Below are positions 1 through 5,489 of a stretch of DNA of 7,543 nucleotides, piece by piece; within the stretch, counting starts at the first letter, position 1, and every line of letters starts with the position of its first letter. The DNA lies in NCBI GenBank assembly GCA_002686135.1, contig NZAO01000071.1, forward strand, positions 3,346-10,888, read 5' to 3'. The translations under genes and the position numbers were made by a program. The notes beneath the pieces were generated by a model. It was given only the letters and a program-made list of their open reading frames with translations. It was not told the origin of the DNA and did not search any database. The stretch comes from Rhodospirillaceae bacterium. GTDB lineage: Bacteria; Pseudomonadota; Alphaproteobacteria; UBA11136.

Positions 1-88
1 CCGCCTCGAACGCGAGGCCGGCATCACTAAGTATTTTCCGTCTTGTCTCGCTGGAAGAAGCCAGAATCACCGGGCGCAAAACCGCCAT
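1..88 (-). CDS. maf: Maf-family nucleotide pyrophosphatase, N-terminal fragment
   Basis: Only the first 29 codons are inside the window; the rest lies beyond the left edge. The translation begins MAVLRPVILASSSETRRKIL. The VILASSS-x-TRR-x-IL segment is the conserved N-terminal signature of the Maf/HAM1-like nucleotide pyrophosphatases, which hydrolyse non-canonical or modified nucleoside triphosphates to monophosphates in the cytoplasm. The ATG (complement of 86-88) lies 3 bp after the ppsR stop codon. A purine-rich AAGGAGGG (complement of 102-109) sits inside the end of ppsR, about 13 nt upstream, which is a little far for a ribosome-binding site. A nearer AAGG overlaps the ppsR stop. Close spacing implies co-transcription with ppsR. 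Recognition rests on a short stretch, so the subfamily (dTTP/UTP-type or m7GTP-type) cannot be assigned. Confidence 0.85.
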   Translation of the reverse strand, partial: MAVLRPVILASSSETRRKILSDAGLAFEA

Positions 89-91
89 TCC

Positions 92-910
92 TTAAGAAAC
101 GCCCTCCTTATGTCGGGCGTAGAGCTGAAGGACGATAGCTGCTATTTCCTCGATGGATTTCCGGGTTCCGTCAATGACCGGCCAATGATTGCGGGTAAAA
201 ATCCGGCGCGCATCACGGACTTCTTCCTGTACCGTTTCTATATCGGCATAGTCGGTTTCGTGATCCTGATTCAGGACATTAAGCCGGTTTTTCCTTACCT
301 GGACCAGATTTTTGGGGTTTTTAGTCAGCCCGATGATCAGGGGTTTTTTGGCCTTGAGAAGTTCCGGCGGCAGGGGGTAACCCGGAACCAGGGGAATATT
401 GGCGGCGCTGATTCCTCGGTTTGCGAGATAGAGACAGGTTGGTGTTTTCGAGGTGCGGGAAACCCCCACAAGAATCACGTCGGCCTTATCGAGACCAGCA
501 ACCGATTGTCCGTCGTCATGGGTCAGGACATAGTTCATGGCCTCGAGTCGATGAAAATATTCCGCATCCATAACATGCTGGTGTCCGGGTTTTTCCTGAC
601 TCTTCAGGCCGAAAAACTTGCTCATAGCGGCAAAAATAGGGTCGAGGGCCGAGACGCAAGGAACGCCAAGGTTTAGACATGACTTTTCGAGACGATTCTG
701 AAATTTTCTGTTGACTAGCGTATAGAGCACCATGCCGGGATTTTTCTCGATTCCCTTTATGACCTTATTTATATCCTTCTCCGTGCGCACCAGATTCCAG
801 GGGTGTTCATTCGGTTCCACATTAGGAAACTGAGCCAAACAGGCTCGGGTAAGATTGCCTATAGTTTCGCCCGTGGCGTCAGATATAAGGTGAAGGTGCA
901 ACGTCTCCAT
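92..910 (-). CDS. ppsR: Pyruvate,phosphate dikinase / PEP synthase regulatory protein (bifunctional kinase/pyrophosphorylase)
   Basis: This 272-aa cytoplasmic protein belongs to the PpsR/PDRP family (formerly DUF299). The family uses ADP to phosphorylate, and phosphate to dephosphorylate, a threonine of pyruvate,phosphate dikinase or PEP synthetase, switching that gluconeogenic enzyme off and on. Family hallmarks are visible: the start METLHLHLISDATGETIGNL with its SDATGET motif, the block PGHQHVMDAEYFHRLEAMNY (108-127) followed by HDDG, and the P-loop-like GVSRTSKTPT (149-158). Length is normal for the family. The ATG is supported by conserved residues starting almost immediately after it. 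No good Shine-Dalgarno sequence is visible. It is divergent from hemE across the 400-bp AT-rich gap and followed after 3 bp by maf. Its position matches the gene (RP001 type) flanking the origin in Caulobacter and Rickettsia. Which enzyme it regulates cannot be read from this window. Confidence 0.95.
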   Translation of the reverse strand: METLHLHLISDATGETIGNLTRACLAQFPNVEPNEHPWNLVRTEKDINKVIKGIEKNPGMVLYTLVNRKFQNRLEKSCLNLGVPCVSALDPIFAAMSKFFGLKSQEKPGHQHVMDAEYFHRLEAMNYVLTHDDGQSVAGLDKADVILVGVSRTSKTPTCLYLANRGISAANIPLVPGYPLPPELLKAKKPLIIGLTKNPKNLVQVRKNRLNVLNQDHETDYADIETVQEEVRDARRIFTRNHWPVIDGTRKSIEEIAAIVLQLYARHKEGVS

Positions 911-1028
911 GAAAAACGACGTCTATTAATAACCTGTGAAAATGGGGGAAAAACGGACTAAAAATAGAATTGAGCCAAAACTATCCTCATATGCCAAATT
1001 TTCTACCTGTGTTATCTCCATCTGGAAA

Positions 1029-1060
1029 ATATAATATTAAATTTCAATAATATTCTGAAT
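1029..1060. other. AT-rich block with repeated 8-mer and partial CtrA-like motif in oriC
   Basis: This is one of the two most AT-rich stretches of the gap, with almost no G or C. The 8-mer ATAATATT occurs twice in direct orientation, at 1031-1038 and 1047-1054. Between the copies lies TTAA-N7-TAAT (1037-1051), one position swap away from the TTAA-N7-TTAA element bound by the cell-cycle regulator CtrA at the Caulobacter origin. It could be an auxiliary unwinding region or a regulator site. AT-rich DNA produces such motifs by chance, so the CtrA reading is weak. Confidence 0.35.
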
Positions 1061-1209
1061 ATCCCATCCAACTCTAATTCTTTTCCTCGTGATTCATATA
1101 TTTAAGGTTTTTCGAATATAGCCCATAGCAACAATTCTTACCATAAAAGGAAATCTAATACCCACAGTCAGCTTGTTTTTTTTAAATTACCGACACCATT
1201 CCCCATCTC

Positions 1210-1251
1210 TTGTGGATAGGCCATAATCCCCAGTTTCCACAGAGATCCACT
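1210..1251. promoter_or_regulatory. Cluster of DnaA-box-like 9-mers
   Basis: The best site is TGTGGATAG (1211-1219), whose complement CTATCCACA differs from the consensus TTATCCACA at one base. It is followed on the opposite strand by three near-contiguous, same-orientation weaker matches: TAATCCCCA (1224-1232, two mismatches), GTTTCCACA (1233-1241, two mismatches) and AGATCCACT (1243-1251, three mismatches). Spacing between the weak boxes is 9-10 nt, close to one helical turn, as expected for a DnaA filament array. The cluster abuts the triplet and AT-rich tract that follows, the usual order in bacterial origins. The first box is convincing; the weak ones gain credibility mainly from spacing and position. 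Confidence 0.6.
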
Positions 1252-1288
1252 ACTACATCTACTATATTTATATATTTATTATTTGTAA
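1250..1288. other. Candidate DnaA-trio tract and DNA unwinding element
   Basis: Directly after the DnaA-box cluster the sequence reads in triplets CTA CTA CAT CTA CTA (1250-1264). On the complementary strand these are 3'-GAT repeats, the DnaA-trio motif that DnaA contacts on single-stranded DNA during unwinding in Bacillus subtilis. The trios pass into an exact tandem 8-mer repeat TATATTTA (1263-1270 and 1271-1278) and then TTATTATTTG, with almost no G or C. The order box, trio, AT tract closely parallels the B. subtilis basal unwinding region. It predicts melting in the direction of hemE. This is a pattern match only. Confidence 0.55.
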
Positions 1289-1310
1289 CACTCAGTATAG
1301 AACAAACCCC

Positions 1311-2411
1311 ATGATCACAAAACAAAACAAACGATCTACTTCCTCTCTTTCCAGTAAACCTATACTCCAAGTTTTTCAGGGGAAACCCCTTAACCCTCCT
1401 CCGTTCTGGCTAATGCGCCAAGCTGGACGATATCTTCCCGAATATCAGGAAATACGGAGTGATGGAAAAGGATTTCTCGATTTATGTTTTTCACCCAGTC
1501 GTGCCGCTGAGGTTACATTACAACCCATAAAACGTTATAATATGGATGCCGCTATTCTGTTTTCAGATATTCTCGTAGTTCCTCACGCTTTAGGCCAGGG
1601 CGTTAATTTCCAGGAAGGTGAAGGACCATTACTGGATGATTTTTCAGGTGTTTCCAGACTTGGAGAATTCAATCTCGACACTTTCCATCAATGTCTCGAA
1701 CCAGTCTACGAAACCGTTGCTAAGGTCGCGGAGAAACTGGATAAAAATACTGCTCTAATTGGTTTTTGCGGTGCCCCCTGGACAGTAGCGACCTATATGA
1801 TCGAGGGAAAAAGCAGCCGGGATTTCGCGAACATAAAATCTTTTATCCTGACCCGCCCCGAAGAATTCCAGGACCTATTGAGTCTTCTTGTGGAGGCGTC
1901 GGTCCATTATTTGAGGGAACAGATTAAACGCGGAGCGGAAGTTTTGCAGATTTTCGACAGCTGGGCCGGAATTCTCGATGAGCGACAGTTCCGACAATGG
2001 GTTATAAAGCCCACAGAAGAAATCGTTCGCCGCCTCCATGAAACATATCCCCATGTCCCGGTTATCGGCTTTCCCAGACAGGCCGGCCCGCTCTATGTGG
2101 ATTATGTGCAGGAAACCGGCGTAGACGCCGTAAGCCTCGACCAAACCGTCCAGGTTTCCTGGGCGGCGCGGGAAATCCAGCCGCTTTGTGTGGCGCAGGG
2201 GAACCTCGACCCGCATTTGCTCGTTGCCGGGGGGGGGGCCATGAGGGATTCCTTGGGCGACATCCTTTCGGCCCTTGGCGGGGCGCCTTTTATTTTTAAC
2301 CTTGGTCATGGCGTTTTACCCGCGACTCCCCCGGAACACGTTGCCGAGCTGGCCGCACTCATTCGTTCCCGAGTCACTATAGATAATCTGTTTTCCGAGG
2401 GGGGCGAGTGA
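1311..2411 (+). CDS. hemE: Uroporphyrinogen III decarboxylase
   Basis: HemE removes four carboxyl groups from uroporphyrinogen III to give coproporphyrinogen III in the cytoplasm. Conserved sites are clear: FWLMRQAGRYLPEY (32-45) with substrate-binding Arg36 and Arg40, FSDILVVPHALG (84-95) with the essential Asp86, GFCGAPWTVATYMIEG (151-166) with Tyr162, QIFDSWAG (213-220), and FNLGHGVLPATP (329-340) with His333. The length of 366 aa is slightly above usual because of a polar N-terminal stretch of about 25 residues. The ATG at 1311 is the only plausible start before the first conserved block. No Shine-Dalgarno precedes it; a TATAGA at 1296-1301 could be a -10 element, implying a very short leader. 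The first third is about 40% GC and the last third over 60%. A run of ten G lies at 2229-2238. It heads the hemE-hemH-hemJ run, overlapping hemH by 4 bp. Confidence 0.97.
   Translation: MITKQNKRSTSSLSSKPILQVFQGKPLNPPPFWLMRQAGRYLPEYQEIRSDGKGFLDLCFSPSRAAEVTLQPIKRYNMDAAILFSDILVVPHALGQGVNFQEGEGPLLDDFSGVSRLGEFNLDTFHQCLEPVYETVAKVAEKLDKNTALIGFCGAPWTVATYMIEGKSSRDFANIKSFILTRPEEFQDLLSLLVEASVHYLREQIKRGAEVLQIFDSWAGILDERQFRQWVIKPTEEIVRRLHETYPHVPVIGFPRQAGPLYVDYVQETGVDAVSLDQTVQVSWAAREIQPLCVAQGNLDPHLLVAGGGAMRDSLGDILSALGGAPFIFNLGHGVLPATPPEHVAELAALIRSRVTIDNLFSEGGE
2229..2238 (+). repeat. G10 homopolymer inside hemE
   Basis: Ten consecutive G residues encode Gly307-Gly309 and the first base of Ala310 of HemE. 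The reading frame is intact on both sides: NLDPHLLVA before it and the conserved FNLGHG block after it. Tracts this long are prone to replication slippage and to sequencing error. Here the frame supports a length of ten. Confidence 0.9.
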
Positions 2412-3472
2412 AGAATGGCCCAGAAAAAATTGCGGTGGTGCTCTTTAATCTTGGGGGCCCGGACAATCTTGCTGCGGCCCGGCCCTTTCTCTTCAATCTT
2501 TTCAACGACCCCGATATTCTGGGCGTGCCCTGGCCGGCCAGGTTCCTTCTGGCCGGCCTCATCTCGTTTCTGCGGGCGCCCGCGGCGCGGAAAATCTATG
2601 TTCATCTGGGGGGCAGCTCGCCGCTCTTGGTCAACACCAAAGCCCAGGCGGAGACGCTGACTCGCCTGTTGAGTGGGGAAGACGGCGACTACAGAGTTTT
2701 CATTTCCATGCGCTACTGGGGTCCGCGAAGTGACGAGGTCGCACAACAGATCCGAGGTTTCGACCCCGACCGGGTTGTTCTTCTTCCCCTTTATCCGCAG
2801 TTTTCGAAGACAACCACCGGATCATCCCGCAAGGACTGGGCGCGCGCCGCGCGAAAAGCCGGCCTCCACGCACCCACCGTGGCCGTCTGTTGCTATCCCG
2901 CGGTTTCGGGGATGGTTGCGGCACAGGCTGCGCGCATAAAGGAGGCCCTGTGTGACCTCGAAAGTGGCGGAAACCGGGAACCCAGGCCACGGGTCCTGTT
3001 TTCCGCTCACGGCTTGCCCAAACGCACTGTCGCCAGCGGTGACCCTTATCAGTGGCAGGTAGAACAGACGGCCGCGGCCATCGTGGGGGAACTGAAGGGT
3101 GCGCCGGACACACCGCCCTTCGACAGCGTCGTATGTTATCAAAGCCGGGTCGGACCCATGGAATGGATCGGCCCCTCGACCACGGAAGAAATCGCCCGCG
3201 CGGGAGAGGATAAGGCTCCCGTCATTGTTCTTCCTGTCGCCTTCGTTTCGGAACACTCGGAAACCCTAGTGGAGCTGGATATTGAATACCGCCGCCTTGC
3301 CGAGAAACAGGGCGTGGAAATTTATGTGCGCCTTCCCGCCCTTGCCACCTCCGAACCTTTCATGGGAGCTCTGAAAGAACTGACGATCAAAGCCGCCGGG
3401 TCGGACGGCCCGATTTGTTCCTGCGAGGGCCCGAGGCTGTGCCCACAGAGGTTTATCCATTGCCCGCTATAG
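2408..3472 (+). CDS. hemH: Ferrochelatase (protoporphyrin ferro-lyase)
   Basis: HemH inserts ferrous iron into protoporphyrin IX to make haem. The 354-aa product carries the N-terminal VVLFNLGGPDN (10-20), the LGGSSPLL loop (67-74), FSAHGLPKRT (198-207) with catalytic His201, YQSRVGPMEWIGPSTTEEI (244-262), and SEHSETLVELDIEY (281-294) with His283 and Glu285 matching the metal/porphyrin-handling His and Glu of the family. The GTG start at 2408 overlaps the hemE stop in GTGA, and a purine-rich AGGGGGG (2398-2404) lies just upstream, so translational coupling is likely. No in-frame ATG is nearby. The last 18 residues hold four cysteines, Cys337, Cys339, Cys345 and Cys352 (CxC-x5-C-x6-C), a candidate [2Fe-2S] ligand set. 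Such clusters are known in animal and some bacterial ferrochelatases, but this binding is inferred. Confidence 0.96.
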   Translation: MKNGPEKIAVVLFNLGGPDNLAAARPFLFNLFNDPDILGVPWPARFLLAGLISFLRAPAARKIYVHLGGSSPLLVNTKAQAETLTRLLSGEDGDYRVFISMRYWGPRSDEVAQQIRGFDPDRVVLLPLYPQFSKTTTGSSRKDWARAARKAGLHAPTVAVCCYPAVSGMVAAQAARIKEALCDLESGGNREPRPRVLFSAHGLPKRTVASGDPYQWQVEQTAAAIVGELKGAPDTPPFDSVVCYQSRVGPMEWIGPSTTEEIARAGEDKAPVIVLPVAFVSEHSETLVELDIEYRRLAEKQGVEIYVRLPALATSEPFMGALKELTIKAAGSDGPICSCEGPRLCPQRFIHCPL

Positions 3473-3488
3473 GGGGGAGACCGAAATT

Positions 3489-3938
3489 ATGACGGCGTTT
3501 TTAAGCGAAGCCTACCCGTGGACCAGAGCCCTGCATATCATAGCGGTTATCTCCTGGATGGCGGCGCTTCTATACCTACCCCGGCTTTATGTCTATCATT
3601 GCGGGGCCGAGCCCGGCTCCGGGGCCTCGGAAATGCTCAAAACCATGGAGCGGCGGCTGCTGAAAGCCATTATGACTCCAGCCATGGTGGTTTCTCTTCT
3701 CACCGGGATTTTTTTGCTATATACGCCCGACATAGTGGACTGGAGCACCACATGGATTTACCTGAAACTGGTGTTTGTGGGGGGGCTGCTTCTGTTTCAT
3801 GGACTTCTGGCGCGCTGGCGCAGGGGATTCGAGGCCGACGCCAACCGGCGCCCGGCGCGTTTTTACCGAATCGCTAACGAGGTTCCCGCCCTGTTGATGG
3901 TCGCCATCGTCATTATGGTGGTAGTGAGACCATTTTGA
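3489..3938 (+). CDS. hemJ: Protoporphyrinogen IX oxidase, HemJ type
   Basis: HemJ (UPF0093) oxidises protoporphyrinogen IX to protoporphyrin IX in the inner membrane, the step before ferrochelatase. The 149-aa protein is mostly hydrophobic with about four membrane helices: roughly 11-33, 57-79, 86-107 and 131-147. Family features include the first-helix segment ALHIIAVISWMAALLYLPRL with conserved His16 (proposed haem ligand in the family), the basic ERRLLKAIMTPAM segment (54-66), and WIYLKLVFV with conserved Lys93. The ATG at 3489 is preceded by GGGGGGAG (3472-3479) with about 9 nt spacing, a good ribosome-binding site. It lies 16 bp after hemH, which suggests one transcription unit. HemJ replaces HemG or HemY in many alphaproteobacteria, and no other oxidase gene is visible here. 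Confidence 0.93.
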   Translation: MTAFLSEAYPWTRALHIIAVISWMAALLYLPRLYVYHCGAEPGSGASEMLKTMERRLLKAIMTPAMVVSLLTGIFLLYTPDIVDWSTTWIYLKLVFVGGLLLFHGLLARWRRGFEADANRRPARFYRIANEVPALLMVAIVIMVVVRPF

Positions 3939-3958
3939 GGATGCCCTGAACCATAGGG

Positions 3959-3991
3959 CCGGGGAATCTTCATTTGACTTGATTCCCCCGG
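3959..3991 (+). other. Stem-loop between hemJ and rho
   Basis: CCGGGGAATC (3959-3968) pairs with GATTCCCCCGG (3981-3991) to give a 10-bp stem with one bulged C and a 12-nt loop. It starts 21 nt after the hemJ stop. No U-run follows, so it is not a standard intrinsic terminator. It may stabilise the 3' end of the haem mRNA or slow polymerase ahead of the C-rich rho leader. The loop contains the TTGACT proposed as the rho -35 element. Confidence 0.5.
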
Positions 3992-4002
3992 TCGGGTAAA
4001 TC
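3974..4002 (+). promoter_or_regulatory. Tentative rho promoter
   Basis: TTGACT (3974-3979) matches the sigma-70 type -35 consensus at five of six positions. A weak -10 candidate TAAATC (3997-4002) follows after 17 bp. Transcription would start near 4009, giving a leader of about 175 nt that contains the C-rich stretch. The weak -10 keeps confidence low; rho may also be reached by read-through from hemJ. Confidence 0.3.
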
Positions 4003-4020
4003 ACAGAGACTTCTACCGGA

Positions 4021-4180
4021 CATTTCCGTCCAACATTTCCACCGCCCCTTTTCTTCAGGCTTCTTTCGCAAGCCTTTCCGTCTTTGGCCGTTTCCGGCCC
4101 CCAGTTTGCAATCATTCCTCCTTTGCCGCGGTTCTTTGCCGCCCCCAATCCTTTTCCCTGCCCTCCACTTTCTAAAATCG
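4021..4180 (+). promoter_or_regulatory. C-rich, G-poor rho leader: candidate Rho-utilisation (rut) site
   Basis: By direct count these 160 bases contain 64 C and 22 G, and pyrimidine clusters recur about every 10-20 nt (for example CCGCCCC, CATTCCTCC, CCCTGCCCTCC). Rho loads on unstructured C-rich, G-poor RNA, and in Escherichia coli the rho gene is autoregulated by Rho-dependent attenuation in its leader. A short hairpin, AGGCTT (4057-4062) with AAGCCT (4070-4075) and a 7-nt loop followed by TTT, lies within it and could act as a pause site. The tract is open in frame with rho from an ATG at 4084, but those 34 codons show no Rho-family similarity, so it is read as untranslated leader. Confidence 0.55.
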
Positions 4181-4185
4181 GACCC

Positions 4186-5442
4186 ATGCATCTTCAGGAA
4201 CTCAAGACCAGACCCCCTGGGGAGCTTCTCGCTTTTGCTGAGGAGCTTGAAATAGAAAACGCGAGCAACCTGCGCAAGCAGGACATGATGTTCGCCATCC
4301 TCAAAACACTCGCGGAAAAAGATACGTCCATATACGGGGACGGCGTTCTCGAAACGCTTCAGGACGGTTTCGGTTTTCTGCGCTCTCCGGAGGCCAATTA
4401 TCTTCCCGGCCCCGGCGATATTTATGTCTCCCCCAATCAGATCAAGCGCTTCGGGCTACGCACCGGCGATACGGTGGAAGGAGAGATTCGTGCACCCAAG
4501 AACAGCGAGCGTTATTTCGCGCTTCTTAAGATCAACAAGATCAATTTTGAGGAGCCGGAAAAGGTCAAACACCGCATTAACTTCGATAACTTGACCCCGC
4601 TCTATCCCGAAGAACACCTGAAGATGGAGATAGACGACCCCACGATCAAGGACTACACCACGCGCATCCTCGATTTGATTACGCCCATGGGTAAAGGCCA
4701 GCGTGCGCTTATCGTATCGCCGCCGCGCGTGGGCAAGACCATGATGTTGCAGAACATCGCCCATGCTATCACCACCAACCATCCCGAGGCCTACCTGATC
4801 GTACTCCTCATCGACGAGAGGCCTGAGGAAGTTACCGATATGAAGCGCTCGGTTCGAGGGGAGGTCATCAGCTCCACCTTCGACGAACCAGCATCACGCC
4901 ATGTACAAGTAGCCGATATGGTGATATCGAGAGCCAAGCGGCTGGTGGAACACAAACGCGACGTGGTGATTCTTCTCGATTCCATCACCCGTCTGGCGCG
5001 GGCCTATAACACTGTGGTGCCGAGTTCGGGCAAGGTGCTAACCGGCGGCGTTGATTCCAATGCTCTGCAACGGCCGAAACGCTTCTTCGGCGCGGCGCGC
5101 AACATCGAGGAAGGCGGCTCCATGACCATTATCGGCACGGCGCTGATCGATACTGGATCGCGGATGGATGAAGTGATTTTCGAGGAATTCAAGGGAACTG
5201 GCAATTCAGAAATTATCCTCGACCGCAAACTCGCCGACAAACGCAGCTTCCCCGCTATCGACATCACCAAATCTGGCACCCGCAAGGAAGAACTGCTTGT
5301 GGACAAAGATGTGCTGGCGAAAATGTGGGTGTTGCGCCGGATTCTCATGCCCATGGGCACCACCGACGCTATGGATTTCCTTGTCAGCAAGCTGAAGGAA
5401 ACCAAAACCAACAGCGATTTCTTCGAATCCATGAACAATTGA
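4186..5442 (+). CDS. rho: Transcription termination factor Rho
   Basis: Rho is the hexameric RNA-dependent ATPase/helicase that ends transcription at C-rich sites. From the ATG at 4186 the product is 418 aa, and its start [15 protein letters not shown] aligns with the E. coli start MNLTELK. An in-frame ATG at 4084 would add 34 proline-rich residues without family similarity and is rejected. Order of parts: N-terminal helical RHO_N domain (about 1-45), cold-shock-type RNA-binding domain (about 48-118) with RNP motif DGFGFLR (60-66), then the RecA-like ATPase with Walker A SPPRVGKT (178-185, Lys184), Walker B VILLDSI (261-267, Asp265), Q-loop [10 protein letters not shown] (285-294), and arginine finger Arg366 in [10 protein letters not shown]. 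Residue numbers coincide with E. coli Rho. The ribosome-binding site is weak (CGGA at 4179-4182). No strong terminator follows. Confidence 0.98.
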   Translation: MHLQELKTRPPGELLAFAEELEIENASNLRKQDMMFAILKTLAEKDTSIYGDGVLETLQDGFGFLRSPEANYLPGPGDIYVSPNQIKRFGLRTGDTVEGEIRAPKNSERYFALLKINKINFEEPEKVKHRINFDNLTPLYPEEHLKMEIDDPTIKDYTTRILDLITPMGKGQRALIVSPPRVGKTMMLQNIAHAITTNHPEAYLIVLLIDERPEEVTDMKRSVRGEVISSTFDEPASRHVQVADMVISRAKRLVEHKRDVVILLDSITRLARAYNTVVPSSGKVLTGGVDSNALQRPKRFFGAARNIEEGGSMTIIGTALIDTGSRMDEVIFEEFKGTGNSEIILDRKLADKRSFPAIDITKSGTRKEELLVDKDVLAKMWVLRRILMPMGTTDAMDFLVSKLKETKTNSDFFESMNN

Positions 5443-5489
5443 TCTGATGCGCCGTCATCGGCCCCCGGCTCCGTGTATGGGAACGCTCC
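5443..5489. other. Convergent rho/ogt intergenic gap
   Basis: Only 47 bp separate the converging stop codons. A small hairpin, GCCG (5451-5454) with CGGC (5459-5462) and a TCAT loop, is present but has no U-run on either side. No convincing bidirectional terminator is visible. Confidence 0.4.

Larger units (their letters stand above)
911..1310. other. oriC: Putative chromosomal origin of replication (oriC)
   Basis: A 400-bp gap separates the divergent starts of ppsR and hemE. By hand count it has about 133 G/C in 400 (33%), whereas the flanking genes are about 45-70%. No ORF in it looks like a protein. It contains a cluster of DnaA-box-like 9-mers (1211-1251), a following triplet tract and AT repeats (1250-1288), a second AT-rich block (1029-1060), and one GANTC site (GATTC, 1091-1095), the target of the CcrM methylase in many alphaproteobacteria. 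Further 9-mers with two mismatches to TTATCCACA lie at 981-989, 1012-1020, 1158-1166 and, on the complement, 935-943; singly these are weak. Placement beside hemE matches the experimentally defined Caulobacter origin. Origin function is inferred from synteny plus composition; GC skew and marker frequency were not measured. Confidence 0.8.

Noticed and set aside
110..676. 188-codon plus-strand ORF opposite ppsR
   Set aside because: It is fully antisense to a gene with clear family motifs, and its translation shows no recognisable protein features.
911..1310. parS centromere site near the origin
   Set aside because: I looked for the 16-bp parS palindrome (TGTTTCACGTGAAACA-like) throughout and saw no convincing match; parS probably lies outside the window.
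1182..1370. 62-codon minus-strand ORF across the origin gap and the hemE start
   Set aside because: It overlaps the DnaA boxes, the AT repeats and the conserved hemE frame; no ribosome-binding site or family resemblance is seen.
4084..4185. In-frame 34-residue N-terminal extension of Rho
   Set aside because: The Rho family begins at the MHLQELK residues and length matches E. coli Rho from 4186; the extension is proline- and phenylalanine-rich only because the DNA is C-rich. Translation from 4084 is not excluded experimentally.
5451..5462. Bidirectional terminator between rho and ogt
   Set aside because: The hairpin has only four base pairs and no U-run on either strand.
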